64,000 nt of DNA. Origin: Euleptes europaea. Its lineage: Eukaryota > Chordata > Lepidosauria > Squamata > Sphaerodactylidae. A program made the position numbers and the translations under genes. Positions 22,856 to 33,363 of this stretch are shown one piece after another (position 1 is the first letter of the stretch; each line of letters opens with the position of its first letter). The notes beneath the pieces were generated by a model. That model ran no database searches, was not told the DNA's origin, and was given only the letters and a program-made list of their open reading frames with translations. Location: positions 50,547,521 to 50,611,520 of the forward strand of contig NC_079320.1 of the NCBI RefSeq assembly GCF_029931775.1, in the 5' to 3' direction.

Positions 22856-23774
22856 GATTTGTAGTAACAGTCCTCTTAAAAAAAACACAGAACAAAGGGT
22901 TTTAGAACTGTCAGCTGCCTTTGCTTTTTTCACCTGTTGCAGAGGGGTCTTCAGAGGTCTGACTTACTTGGAGCAGATAAAGAAACAAATGGGGCACAGA
23001 GACTCAGTGGTAGGTCTGAGAAGGCAGGAACCAGAGTTCTATTGGAATGGCTTTTCACCTTTCACAGAAGACAAAGCTCAATAAAGGAAGCAGCCGGAGC
23101 ACTTCCAATAAAACCCAAAGGGAAGATTCATATGTAAAATGAATTTGACACCTTGCTCCTAGAAAGCAAACTAGAATTTGGAGGAAAAGTTGACATTTAA
23201 AAATAAAAAGGAGGAGACCGTTACTAATGCAGATATTTTGACCGATTATATCTCACTAAACGTACACACTTTTATTTGGCCGTGGTTGCTTTCTAATGAT
23301 TTGCAGCAATACACAAATATTTCAGCGCCATTTGCAAGTCTCATTTGTTTGTCCCCAACTTTAGACAGCAAAGAGACTGAAACTATCTGGTAAATATCCT
23401 CTTTGGTTCATTCAGGCACCTAGTTGTTTATCAGAGGATGTCTTATATTTTTTCCGGGGAGGATAAAGCAAGGCAACACGCCCATTGTGTGAACCTATCT
23501 GTAAGTAAAGGTCCTGACCTGTACCCTACCAAAGTTTTACAAGTCTGCAGTTAGATTTCCCCCCACCCCTCTTTGCCGGCTGTTAGAAAAAGAAGCTGTA
23601 TAGGCAGTACAGGAGTGGAGGGGGATACAGTGTGTCAATATGCCAGGGATTGAGGGCACGGTACAAAATTAAAAATAAAAATAAATTTAATATATACGCA
23701 AGAACAAACAAACAAAACCCAAATCCTGGAGTTAACTATTTTTACTGTAGTATACAAGTGAACATTACAGTACA
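22856..23774. other. Unassigned intergenic sequence
   Basis: No gene or named repeat was recognised. Confidence 0.4.
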
Positions 23775-23991
23775 CATGAACACATGAAGCTGTCTTGTAC
23801 TGAATCAGACCCTTGGCCCATCGAAGTCAATATTGTCTACTCAGACCAGCAGCGGCTCTCCAAGGTCTCAGGCAGAGGTCTTTCCCATCACCTGCCTGCC
23901 TAGTCCCTTTAACTGAAGATGCCGGGGACTGAATCTGGGACCTTCTGCATGCCAAGCGGATGCTCTACCACTGAGTCACAGCCCCTTCCTA
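23775..23991 (-). mobile_element. tRNA-Ala-like SINE, copy 3, with shared flank
   Basis: Minus-strand copy: ATGAACACATGAAGCTGTCT tail and a head at TGCTCTACCACTGAGTCACA. The neighbouring 23992-24060 carries CAATAATACCACCCCAGCCT, the inverse of the flank at 12612-12711. A second tRNA-like head fragment follows at about 24060-24085. Confidence 0.8.
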
Positions 23992-24108
23992 TACATCCCT
24001 TCCGACAATAATACCACCCCAGCCTGGAACCCTTTCAAATTGTTTCTCAGCACCTTCATAGGTGCTATACCACTGAGCCTTAGCCCCTCCCCAAGTACAA
24101 GTTAACAG

Positions 24109-24265
24109 AGAGCCAGTGTGGCGTAGAGGTTAAGAGTGGTGGACTGTCATCTGGAGAAAAGAGTTCATTTCCAGTCACACAGTTCTCTCTCAGCCCATGC
24201 TGAGGGAGGCAATGGCATACCACCTCAGTTAGTCTCTTGCCTTGAAGACCCTTGCCTTGACAGGA
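24109..24265 (+). mobile_element. Second chimeric SINE, short
   Basis: The head is the long Sauria type (GTGTGGCGTAGAGGTTAAGA, 'GGTGGACTGTCATCTGGAGA'). The tail is 5S-SINE-like (GAGGCAATGGCATACCACCT, CAGTTAGTCTCTTGCCTTGA) and ends in an ACACACAC run. No target duplication was found, so a simple nested fragment is also possible. Confidence 0.5.
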
Positions 24266-24828
24266 GACACACACAAGTGAACTGTACTATCATATGGTAG
24301 AGGTGTGCAAGGTAGCTGGTGCCATTTCCATTCCTACCGCCACCTCCATATGTGCGTGTGTTCTGTTCTCTCCAAGTCACTGCACACCTTAGAACCAAAC
24401 CAGCTTTGGGGCCTGAGTTTCCATTCCAGCCTTTCCTTCTTTTTCAGGGGCTTGGCCTGCTCCTCAGCTGAATTAGTGCAATGGCTTTTGGATTGCCAGG
24501 AAGAAGGCCAAGGCGAAGTGCCCAGTTTTCAGTCTCCAAGATGTTTTAATGAAATAGTAAAGATCTGCACAATTATTCCCAAAGCAGAAGGAGAGGGACG
24601 GTAAGGCTGTATGCTGTACTGGGATGGTCTCGTTTTATACTCTCCTCGAGTTGCAGGCTCCTCCTCTGGCCTTGCTCCTCTACCTGCCTTTAACAACTGA
24701 CATGAAGTGAAGCTCAGTGCAGCTTTTCCCAGCCTTGCAACATGATGGGAGAAACCCATTGCTCGTGAGGTGATATGACTGCTACTTTTTAATACCTAAA
24801 GAGATGCCATGCAAAGTATGGGGCGGAT
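24266..24828. other. Unassigned intergenic sequence
   Basis: No gene or named repeat was recognised. Confidence 0.4.
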
Positions 24829-25095
24829 ATGTTTTTAGTCATGTTGGAGGACAGGACTCACACTAATGGCTATGAACTACAGCAAAGGAGGTTTCGTCTA
24901 AATTTGAGGAAGAACTTCCTGATGGTGAGGTATGTTCAACACTGCATCAGTCTCTCTCATGAGGTAGTGGATTCTTCATTGTTGGAGGGTTTAAGGGGTC
25001 AACGGGATAGTCAAGGATATTATAGCTGCAGTTCCTGTATTGACAGACTATGACCTTAATAGTACCTTCCAGCTCTGAGATTAAATAAAATAAAT
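24829..25095 (+). mobile_element. CR1/L3-like LINE 3' fragment
   Basis: Contains GAGGAAGAACTTCCTGATGG, 'GAGGTAGTGGATTCTTC' and TACCTTCCAGCTCTGAGATT, the wording of a CR1-group 3' UTR, then AAATAAAATAAATAAA. Confidence 0.6.
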
Positions 25096-25344
25096 AAACG
25101 GCATTTGTTGAATTTCTGCTTATTGTAAAGCTGTTAGGAGACACAGAACCTTAGCTAGTGGGGGGTTAATTCTACACTGGCAGGCAAAGTTATATTTTGC
25201 AAAAAGAAAGAAAAACTCCCAGTCTTGGCCATTGTCCTTTGCTTAGCTCATATTTTCAGCTTACAAACTTCTAGTGAGTTGGCCAATTTTATGCAGCCTA
25301 GGAAATGATCCTGAGAATATATGCGTAGGCTGGTGTCTTGTTTA

Positions 25345-25555
25345 GATCATTATATGCTGCATTTATCCCCCATGAGGGCTCAAAAAAGGCCTATAGCATC
25401 ATTCTCCCCTTTTCCATTTTTATCCTTCCAGAAATGACCCTGTCAGGTAGGTTAGGTTAAGAGAGAGTGACTGGACCAAGGTCACCCAGCCCGCTTCTAA
25501 CGTAGAGTGGGGAATCAAACCTGGATTGCTCTGATCCTGCTACACCATGGTGGAT
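25345..25555 (-). mobile_element. Sauria SINE
   Basis: Minus-strand copy with CAAGGTCACCCAGC, CAGGTAGGTTAGGTTAAGAG and the inverse B-box region GGAATCAAACCTGG. The tail is near TGCATTTATCCCCCATGAG. Confidence 0.65.
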
Positions 25556-25849
25556 CTCTCTATAGTTCTACAGAAAAGTTTAGCGTATGTTTTTAAAGAA
25601 AGTATACAATGCAAGCATAAAGCAGGCCTGACTTTTACACAGCAGTTACGTTCTACGATCAGTGTACCCTGCTGTATAGTTCTGCGAGCCTTTCTTTTAT
25701 CAGAATTCAGCCACTGAGGGTTACCATCAGAGGGGAGCAACTGAACCTTTCCTAGTTTTCCTACCGAAAAATTATCATTGCTAAGAGGCTTTTATCCATT
25801 CTGAGGAAAACAAGTATGTATGAAAGGTCATTTCCACACAGGTTATTTG

Positions 25850-26047
25850 TAGGGTTGCCAGCCTCCGGGTAACACTTGAAAATCTCCTGCGATTACAAGT
25901 GATCTCTATTCTAGATCAGTTCCCCTGGAGAAAACGGCTGCTTTGAAGGGTGGGCTCTGTGGAATTGTGCCCTGCTGATGGCCCTCTCCAGGCTCCAACC
26001 CCCAAATCTCCAGGTATTTCCCAACCCAGAGCTGGCAAGCAACCCGA
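25850..26047. mobile_element. Short hAT-like MITE, copy 4
   Basis: Starts TAGGGTTGCCAGCCTCC. The flanks GTTATTTG at 25842-25849 and 26048-26055 are identical, the cleanest 8-bp duplication of the family. The 3' end reads CAAGCAACCCGA, slightly diverged. Confidence 0.8.
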
Positions 26048-26055
26048 GTTATTTG

Positions 26056-28556
26056 CCCAAAGTTTGCTGCTGTTGGGAAGCATGGGTTTTTCCTGCTTCT
26101 CTACAGCATAGTGGTGCATTTGTGCATGTCCTGGAGTTTCCGTGTTTTCCCCCTCAGTCTTTCCCAACCTGCTTTGCTGTGAAGCTTTGGGACAGATTGC
26201 AGCAAAGTCTGTATGGCTGCCATGTGGGCGAGAAAGTTCCGATTTTCCTAGCAGGATTGCCAACAGCCCTGGAGAAAAATGTCCTGTTGCTTTAATAGAG
26301 GGATAATAATGGATAATGTGGGGAAATGGGCAGATGAAGCTTCTCATAGGATGGAGGTAAATAACATCCCATTAAGTCTCTATTAAAAGGACGGAACTGT
26401 TTTTTTCTCCACACAGAAATCTTATTTCTCAGTTCTGTCCACATGTCAGCTCTTTTCCTCACAGAAGCCCTTTTCTCTCCCTGGCCTTGGTTGGAAAGGG
26501 TATCTTTTTAACAACTGAATATTATTATACCATTATAACAATGTGTATGGCAGGTTCCCAGCTTTAATTTTTTTAAAGTAAGTATCTACTCCCTTTCATT
26601 GTAGAGATATGAGGGGAAAGGCATACTTCCACAATGAAAGGAGCTAAACACATCCTTAAAAAATGAAAGCTTGGAATTCAGAGAGCTTCTTACACACATT
26701 GTTATAACATTATATTGATACAACTACTTGCCATTTAAAAAAAGAAAATGAAAAGGCCCTGGTATTGTGGGGGAGGTAGCTGCGACCAGGGAAGTGGGAA
26801 TAGGAAACTATGAGGAAAACTGTCACGTGGAAGCCCCGTTTCCACTGCTATGTACTGATAGCCACAGAAGCAACTGGAAAACTACACGGGTCTGTCTACT
26901 ACCATGTAGAGAATGCAAATGTTTTTGCCATAGTAGCAGGGTGTGTGTGTGTGAAAAATTGATAAGGAAGTTACATAGCCTTACAGTAGCCATTAACCAA
27001 TCCACCTAAATAGCACCTCCATGTTCAAATGCCGAATGCCTCTCATTATCTGGTACTGGAGACAAACAAACAGAGGAGGCCAATCATATTTGCATTCTCC
27101 CAGAGACATCAAACTAGCCACTTTTGAAAACAGAATGGTAGTCCACTCCAGATGGACCTTTCAAGGCTCTAACACTGCAAAGATTTTGCTAAGAATTTAG
27201 CAAACATGGGCAATGAAAGTTTCATAAACATCCAGGACAGCAATATGCTTCCTAAGAGCAATTATTCACTCAGTTACACCTGTACAGTCATTCTGTAGCC
27301 TCCGTCTCTTCTCTGCTTTAAAGGCAATGGGGATCCAACACCACATCTAACGTAGTTAACAATATGGACCGGTGATATAGGACAACGTCCTTTGCCTTAC
27401 CCATTTCAATGTGGCTAATTGCTCATATTTGCATTATTATTATATTATAGCTTGTGTGTTGTCAAGGACAATTACCACCACCACCCCCAAGCTTCCCGCA
27501 ACAGCCAGTATTGACCGCAATCAGAAGAAATATAGATGGACGGTCTGATCCAACATGACTGTGAGTATGGTACTTTTTGGGTAGCATGGGACTATATGGC
27601 CAATAACTCAACAAGATTTTGGGTACAGAAACAGCTTCAGATGACTAAAGCAGGTCTCTTTCCCTTCTTTCACTCCAGGCACAAATGCTATAAGAGTTTT
27701 AGGTAAGTGAGGGAAAGAAGACAGCCCAGTCCACAAAATATCCCCAGAGGTGAATGCTTTTTTCCTAACTTCTGTTTTTTTTAAAAAAAATTGATAAACC
27801 ACATCAGTTTTCCTCATAGTTGCTAGATGTCCTCTGTGTTATAAAAACAAACCATTCGGGAGGCTTTATAGGGGCATATTTTTGGCTTCCCTTATTAGCT
27901 GAAATAAAGCCACTGGCTTCAACATTATTGACACATTGGGTAAATATTTGCAGCACAGGGGTTATTTGATATTCTCTATCAAAGGAGAGGTAGAAAAGTT
28001 GTGAAAAGGGGGAGATGGGGGAAAAGGGTTTTTAAAAAAATGATGTTTCAACTGTCTTTTGAATGCACAAGGCTCCCTGTTGTCAGATTTACCTGTTCTT
28101 TACTAGAGTCATGTCAGGGGGGAAGATTCCGCTGGGCACAGCATTGATTGGCCAGTAGCTTTGACATCACAACCCTTCCTTCCTTCATAGCAGTTTCACA
28201 ACTTCAAAAATTAGACAGTCTTTTGAAATAACATTTCTTTATGATCTTTTGCGCATTAACGCACGAGCAGCATTTTAAATTTTTAAAAATGATGGGCAGC
28301 TTGCCAGGAGAACAGGGGGAGTAGGAGGATGGACAAAACCAGCACTAACTCAGTTTTTGGACAAGGAAGCAAAGTGGAAGCTGCATGAATGGAAGAAGAG
28401 GGGAGGTTATTCCATCATCAAAAAAATTTGTGCCTGTTAGCTATGTTGGTCCACATCTTCTCAGTCTCCAGCCGGACCTAGGGTGGAGTTCAACTGGGGG
28501 GGAAATGTGAACACAAAATCTTCCTGATTGGCCTCTAGTAACGGCTAAAGAAGTTA
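26056..28556. other. 2.5 kb gene-free stretch upstream of APELA
   Basis: No named repeat or exon was recognised in this unusually repeat-poor piece. Short open frames have no known motif. It could hold regulatory sequence for APELA, but nothing in the bases alone proves this. Confidence 0.35.
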
Positions 28557-28855
28557 GGTAAAAGGTAAAGGTCCCCTTTGCAAGCACCGGGTCATTCCTG
28601 ACCCATGGGGTGACGTCACATCCCGACGTTTACTAGGAAGACTTTGTTTATGGGGTGGTTTGCCAGTGCTATCCCCAGTCATCTTCCCTTTACCCCCAGC
28701 AAGCTGGGTACTCCTTTTACCAACCTCGGAAGGATGGAAGGATGAGTCAACCTTGAGCTGGCTACCGGAAGCTGACTCCTGTTGGGATCAAACTCAGGTC
28801 TTGAGCAGAGCTTTGACTGCACTACTGCAGCTTACCACTCTGCGCCACAAAGCTC
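28557..28855 (-). mobile_element. tRNA-derived SINE
   Basis: Minus-strand copy of the 2674-2998 family: AAAGGTAAAGGTCCCC tail, GACCCATGGGGTGACGTCAC, CCCCAGCAAGCTGGGTACTC, and a head ending CAGCTTACCACTCTGCGCCA. Confidence 0.8.
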
Positions 28856-28861
28856 TTCTAA

Positions 28862-29315
28862 AGAAATTAGCAAAGGAAGTTAGCAAATTAATAAACCAAC
28901 TAAGACCTGGAAAGGCCCATGGATGTGACATGATAACCACAGAGATTATTAAGTCAAACGCAGATTGGTGGGCCCAAATGCTTGCAGGCCTCTTTACTCA
29001 TATAAACCACTCTGCTCAAATCCCTTCAGACTGGGGACTTTCAATTGTTGTGCCAATATATTAAAAAGGAGAAAAATCAGATTCCGCTAACTATCGCCCA
29101 ATCAGCCTTCTTAGCACCGCCAGTAAACTTTACGCAAGATATTTATACTGGAAGCTTCTCGACTGGATTGATAGAGAAAACATACTGCTGGAAGAACAAG
29201 CAGGCTTCAGAGCTGGACTATCCACTATAGACCAGAGCCCAGTACTCCATCAATTCGCAGAGAAATATAGCTCCACACCAAACGGGGCTATTTCATCCGT
29301 CTTAAAAGTTATTGA
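28862..29315 (+). mobile_element. LINE reverse transcriptase fragment, clade open
   Basis: The frames give LINQLRPGKAHGCD, LFTHINHSAQIPSDWGLSIV, then NYRPISLLSTASKLYARYLY and 'LLEEQAGFRAGLSTIDQ'. These are the palm and finger motifs of a non-LTR reverse transcriptase. The wording differs from Bov-B and L1. It is a dead fragment with a frame change between the two halves, and it ends about 700 bp upstream of the APELA start codon. Confidence 0.75.
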
Positions 29316-30009
29316 CAGAAATCAAGATGTTTTGGGCCCTTCCTTGAAGCTAGGAAAGATGCCCACAGCTGATGTTTTCACTTTGAATAGAGGCCACTTT
29401 GCAGCTAGTTGATAAGGGACAATAGTTTGGGGGGCAGGCGGGAGAAGCGGCCACAATGCTCCTAAGCGGGGCCCTTTCAGAGCGGGACAAAGGGGAGACT
29501 TCCTGCCCCTTCTTCCTCCCTTGCTCCTCGCAAGTGAGACCAATTCGGCCCGGGCAAAAAAAAAAAAAAGGCAGCGAGGCATAAGCAGTTGCAAATGGGG
29601 AGGAGAAAAGCTCCGGACTCGCTTTGCATATTAAGCCTCGCCTGGCATGAATCCGAAAGGGAAGTTGGACTATTGTTCCTCCCGGCTCCTCTCTTTGCAG
29701 ACATTGACAGAAGCTGCTGTTTACACGGGCCTTTCTCCCCCCCCCCTTCCTGTTGTTTGCTTATGGAAAATAAGGGGGAGTGACAGAAAAAAAGCAGAGG
29801 GAAAACAGAGGGACCACAGCGCAGCAGAGGCAGTAACCTTGCCTTATGCGATCATTAACCTTGCTGGGAACAGGCAGCTCCGAGGGCTTCGAATGCGAGC
29901 AGAGCCTGGGAGAGGAAGGGCGCGCGCGTTGCACGACAGGGGGCTGCTTTGCAGCGAGGGTTAGTTTGCAAGAGGGGATCCGTTCCGGGGGGGGGGGGGC
30001 GCCTGCAAC
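29316..30009 (+). promoter_or_regulatory. APELA: APELA promoter and 5' UTR region
   Basis: A GC-rich block with CpGs leads into the APELA start codon. Visible motifs are an octamer-like TTTGCATA (29623-29630), a SOX-like TATTGTT (29671-29677), a forkhead TGTTTAC (29718-29724) and several G-rich GC boxes. APELA is known to be expressed in pluripotent and early embryonic cells, so OCT/SOX/FOX sites would make sense, but such short matches are common by chance. The transcription start cannot be placed from the sequence. Confidence 0.5.
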
Positions 30010-30085
30010 ATGAGGTTCCGGCTGCTCCTTTGGACCTGCTTTTGGATCATGGCCGGAGTGCTCCTGGTCAACGGACAGAGGCCAG
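30010..30085 (+). CDS. APELA: APELA coding exon 1: signal peptide and first hormone residues
   Basis: Encodes the N-terminal part of the Elabela/Toddler precursor, a secreted ligand of the apelin receptor APLNR that directs mesendoderm migration and heart and vessel development. The exon reads MRFRLLLWTCFWIMAGVLLV followed by NGQRP, then the first base of the next codon. The human precursor likewise begins MRF, has a hydrophobic core and ends the signal peptide at G before QRP. Cleavage after residue 22 is therefore expected. The donor is CCAG/GTAGGA at 30086, in phase 1. The next exon, at 33275, completes GCC (Ala). The frame by itself looks like an 89-residue ORF, because it runs into the intron. 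Confidence 0.93.
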
Positions 30086-30182
30086 GTAGGACTTGGGCTT
30101 GGAACGGGGTCGCCGGTCTCTGGTTTGACTTCCTCCTGCAGCGTGGGGTATGTGTGTGCGTGGATGGGATTGAGGTGGTACC

Positions 30183-30345
30183 CAGGGCCGGTGCTACTAT
30201 TAGGCGAACTAGGCGGTCGCCTAGGGCGCAGACCACAACGGGGCGCAGAACTGACCCGAGGGGCATTTTTTTTTTTTAAAGAAATGAGCAGTTTCAAGTT
30301 TGTTTTTTCCCTGCAACACATTTGTTTTTGAAAATTGGTTAAGAT
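30183..30345. mobile_element. CAGGGCCGGTGC-type DNA repeat in APELA intron 1
   Basis: Starts CAGGGCCGGTGCTACTATTA and GGCGGTCGCCTAGGGCGCA, words typical of a widespread vertebrate hAT-like repeat. The right part (GTTTTTGAAAATTGGTT) recurs in inverse orientation at 63784-64000. The right boundary is not certain. Confidence 0.55.
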
Positions 30346-31569
30346 GGGGGGGGTACCTATATGTATTTTTGAGCTGCTCGACTTCGGTGGTATTTTCAAG
30401 CCCTCCTTCTTTGGGGAATGGTTCGTGAAGGGATGCTACAGCTGCACGCCGCTGAAGAGGCAGCGCCAAGACATTTCTTTTTTTCTGCTCGCGAGGGGCG
30501 AAGTAAGAGCGCATCGGTCCTAGATTTGTGCATCGAGCGCATCGGTCCTAGATTTGTGTGCCGGATCAGATCCTTTCTTGAAATGCCACACTTGATTAAG
30601 CTGGGCTTCGCTGGGTTTTATTGGCAACTAAAGTCCCAGGGGAAGTAAAACTGTAGATTTACACCTAGTCGGTCTTCTCTAAGTGCTGTAGTCACACGTG
30701 TAAAACGGGAATGTCGCAAGGCAATAACGCTTATGTTGTGCGCATACAAATATTTTTAGAAGCAACCGTTCTACACCTGTGTAATGGAATTATTTTACTA
30801 TTTTTTTCCGCTGGAAAAAGGACCTGTAACCTTTGTCTGACATCTGCTTACGTTGCTGCTTTATTGCGTTCTGTGATGGTTTTCAGCAATTCTTTGATGA
30901 GAGAGAATGTTTTGTGCTTTCATGCTTCGTTTCCTTCTGCTGCTTCAAAAATAGGCTCCCCCAGATTCATGTTGCTTTAAGAAATTGCTCTGAAGATCTG
31001 AAAGAGCAGAAAGGTGAAGCCAGCTTTAATGCAATACTCTGGAAGAGTGAGAGATTTGCATCAGCCCCCCCCCCCCCGTAGACTTTCAAGACCCTCAAAA
31101 CACTTATTCTGCAGCAATATCATTAACTTTAGTGGTGCGGCCCCAGAGCAAATAGCTTGCAGCCTTAAGCAAAGAGAGACTTACCCAAGCATCAGGTACT
31201 AGCGTCATACATTTTCAGACCTCTTTGGCTTAGTTAGGTAAAGCAATGAACGGGGAAAGGAGACCCTGAATTATCCCCAAGAAAACACCCCTTCTTCCAT
31301 TTGCAAAGTAGTCTTAAGAAAACTGCTTTGCAACCCTGGACCCCTGCTGTGTAATGGAGAGAAAAGGACCTGCTTCTAATGCTTTCCTAGGGTCCATTTT
31401 GAAGTACTGACCACTACAAGGACTCTGGTAAAATAAAGCACAATCTACCTTAGCCCATAGCAAGGTTGCTTACACAGAGAAGACTCTTAACACAGCCGTT
31501 CTGGTTCAGATAAAGTGTTCATCCACCTAACAGTGGATTCAGAGACTTTGGGAAGCTGGGTAGCTTGCT

Positions 31570-31790
31570 ATAGCTATTTTACTACTGTATTTACATCCTG
31601 GCCTTCCTCTAGGAACACAAAGTAGCATGTGAGCTTCAGGACTGTCTTGTGGGGGTTGGTTAGATTGAGGGGCAGAGGCTTACCAAGGCCACCCAATAAG
31701 CATCACAGCTGAAAGGGGATTTGAACCAAGGCCTCCCACATCCAAACCTACCCCACTGGCTGGAGAACCGCTTTCTGCTTCCCATCTTCC
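31570..31790 (-). mobile_element. Diverged Sauria SINE
   Basis: Minus strand: CCAAGGCCACCCAATAAGCA, GGGATTTGAACCAAGGCCTC (B box inverse) and TACATCCTGGCCTTCC. An old copy without a clear target duplication. Confidence 0.55.
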
Positions 31791-32630
31791 TGTCACTAAA
31801 GGCTGCATCAGTTAAGCTTTCCTTAAACTTTCCTTAAACTTTTCCTTAAGCACCAGAATGCTTTGCATTCACTATCTGACAAGAGTCCTAGAGCAACAGG
31901 TTGAGTGATATTGGGACAAACGAAAACATCATTTTGTGATTAGCTTGGTACTTCGTGGTGGTTGGTTTTTGTTTTTTTTAGTTCCTTCCTAATAAAAGGG
32001 CTCGCAATAATGTTGATTTTGACTGTTTTTCTAACAGAGGTGCATGGCTATCTGAGTCGTTTGCCATTTAAAACAACAGCCCTGTAAGGCTGGCTAGTAT
32101 GGGGGAGGGATGAGGCTGTCATCCTTTAACTCCATCCAGTGATTCCAAGCTGAGGTTAGGATCAGGAGCGTCTAGTTAATTTCAAGAGCTAAACCACTCA
32201 GAGGGATGTGCTCCCTTGAGTATTTTAGCTAAACATTGTATTACTACTGCCCATTAATTTAGAGAACTCTCAATATCCTCTCAGCCCTTGCTAACTCTGG
32301 TGGCAGTGACCTCTACAAATGATGCTTTGGTAAGGTGCAAAAGTATTATCTCTTGTTTTCAAGCACTGTTGTGACACATTCATTTATTCTGTGTTTCAGC
32401 CACAGGTCCCTATGGAATCGCTTAGGCAGCTTACAAACTGTAAGACAGAACTGTTAACAGGCATCACGCATTATACTCCTGAAAGGCATTAGCAGTTTTT
32501 CTTGTACTAAAAAATCAAAAAAGATAATTGATCCAGCCAATAGTAAGCATTTTTAACTTCAATTGATTTGAAGAGGATTTAAGAGCGCTCACTCTTGGCT
32601 AGATTATACCCAGGAACAACTAGAATAATA

Positions 32631-32710
32631 GAATCATAGAGTTGGTAGGGACCACCAGGGTCATCTAGTCCAACCCCCTGCACAATGCAGTAAATTCCAA
32701 ACTATCTCCC
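32631..32710 (-). mobile_element. Short CR1 3' end
   Basis: GAATCATAGAGTTGGTAGGG and CACCAGGGTCATCTAGTCCA, the inverse CR1 terminus. Only about 80 bp long. Confidence 0.8.
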
Positions 32711-32832
32711 CCCTAAAGGTTCTGGCGTCTATGTTGGTCAAGCTGTTGTATGGGGCAATATATAATTTAAAAAATATTGCTTTTGATGGAACCTGCTGCA
32801 GCTATAAGAATTTTGGACATCTGAAAATGAAA

Positions 32833-33206
32833 TTTTCTGGTAGGGTATGATCTTTCGTGAGCCACAGCTCACTTCTTCAGATGCAGCTAGAATGTGAATC
32901 CATCTGTCTTGAAGTAGAGGAGAGTGAATTCAGACAAGCATTAGTATGTAAATGTTAACAGTATGTAAATGTGAATAGCAGGCGTGATTCACATTTACAT
33001 ACTGTTAACATTTACATACTAATTCTTTTCTGAATTCACTCTCCTCTACTTAAAGACAGATGGATTCACATTCTAGCTGTATCTGAAGAAGTGAGTTGTG
33101 GCTCACGAAAGATCATACCCTACCAGAAAATATTTTTGTTAGTCTTTAAGGTGCTACTGGACTCTTGCCCTTTTCTACTACTGCAGACTGACTAACACGG
33201 CTACCC
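32833..33206 (+). mobile_element. Large foldback element beside the APELA acceptor
   Basis: Two arms of 144 bp each, 32833-32976 and 32987-33130, form a near-perfect inverted repeat around a 10-base spacer. A single-copy tail (33131-33206) with GTCTTTAAGGTGCTACTGGA and CTAACACGGCTACCCA follows. The arms begin TTTTCTGGTAGGGTATGATC. It is related to 9161-9345 and 58324-58523. Transcribed in APELA pre-mRNA, it would fold into a very long hairpin. Confidence 0.85.
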
Positions 33207-33274
33207 ACTGTGAAAATGAAATGTTATAAATGTTGATATATTTCTGATTCCCTGTTTTCTGTCTTGCCTTCCAG

Positions 33275-33363
33275 CCAACCTGTCCTTGAGAAGAAAACTC
33301 CACCGACAGCACTGCTCCCACAGGAGATGCATGCCGCTGCATTCCAGAGTGCCCTTTCCCTGA
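33275..33363 (+). CDS. APELA: APELA coding exon 2: hormone core and stop
   Basis: After the acceptor TTCCAG the frame reads (A)NLSLRRKLHRQHCSHRRC, then MPLHSRVPFP and TGA at 33361. Joined to exon 1, this gives 54 residues, the human length. In the 32-residue mature peptide the two cysteines sit at positions 17 and 22, as in human, where they pair. The basic sites RRK (9-11) and RR (20-21) are kept, so the shorter processed forms could also arise. The last 13 residues, RRCMPLHSRVPFP, equal the human ones, while the middle (HRQHCSH) differs. An N-X-S/T sequon (NLS; human NLT) is kept near the N-terminus. Just after the stop, TGAG/GTATCT may be another splice donor. Confidence 0.95.

Larger units (their letters stand above)
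30086..33274 (+). other. APELA: APELA intron 1
   Basis: A phase-1 intron of 3189 bp with donor GTAGGA and acceptor TTGCCTTCCAG. It holds a CAGGGCCGG repeat, a 28-bp tandem duplication from 30507, a diverged Sauria SINE, a CR1 end and a large foldback element ending 68 bp before the acceptor. No further coding exon was seen in it. Confidence 0.85.

Noticed and set aside
28660-29064. 134-residue open frame
   Set aside because: It fuses a minus-strand SINE with the start of a LINE reverse transcriptase fragment, so it is not a gene.
30010-30279. APELA exon 1 read as an 89-residue protein
   Set aside because: The frame continues into the intron past a good donor. The conserved hormone sequence is in the spliced exon at 33275.
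29761-30399. 212-residue open frame on the minus strand across APELA exon 1
   Set aside because: It is the antisense shadow of the APELA promoter and exon, and it runs into a repeat. No known domain.
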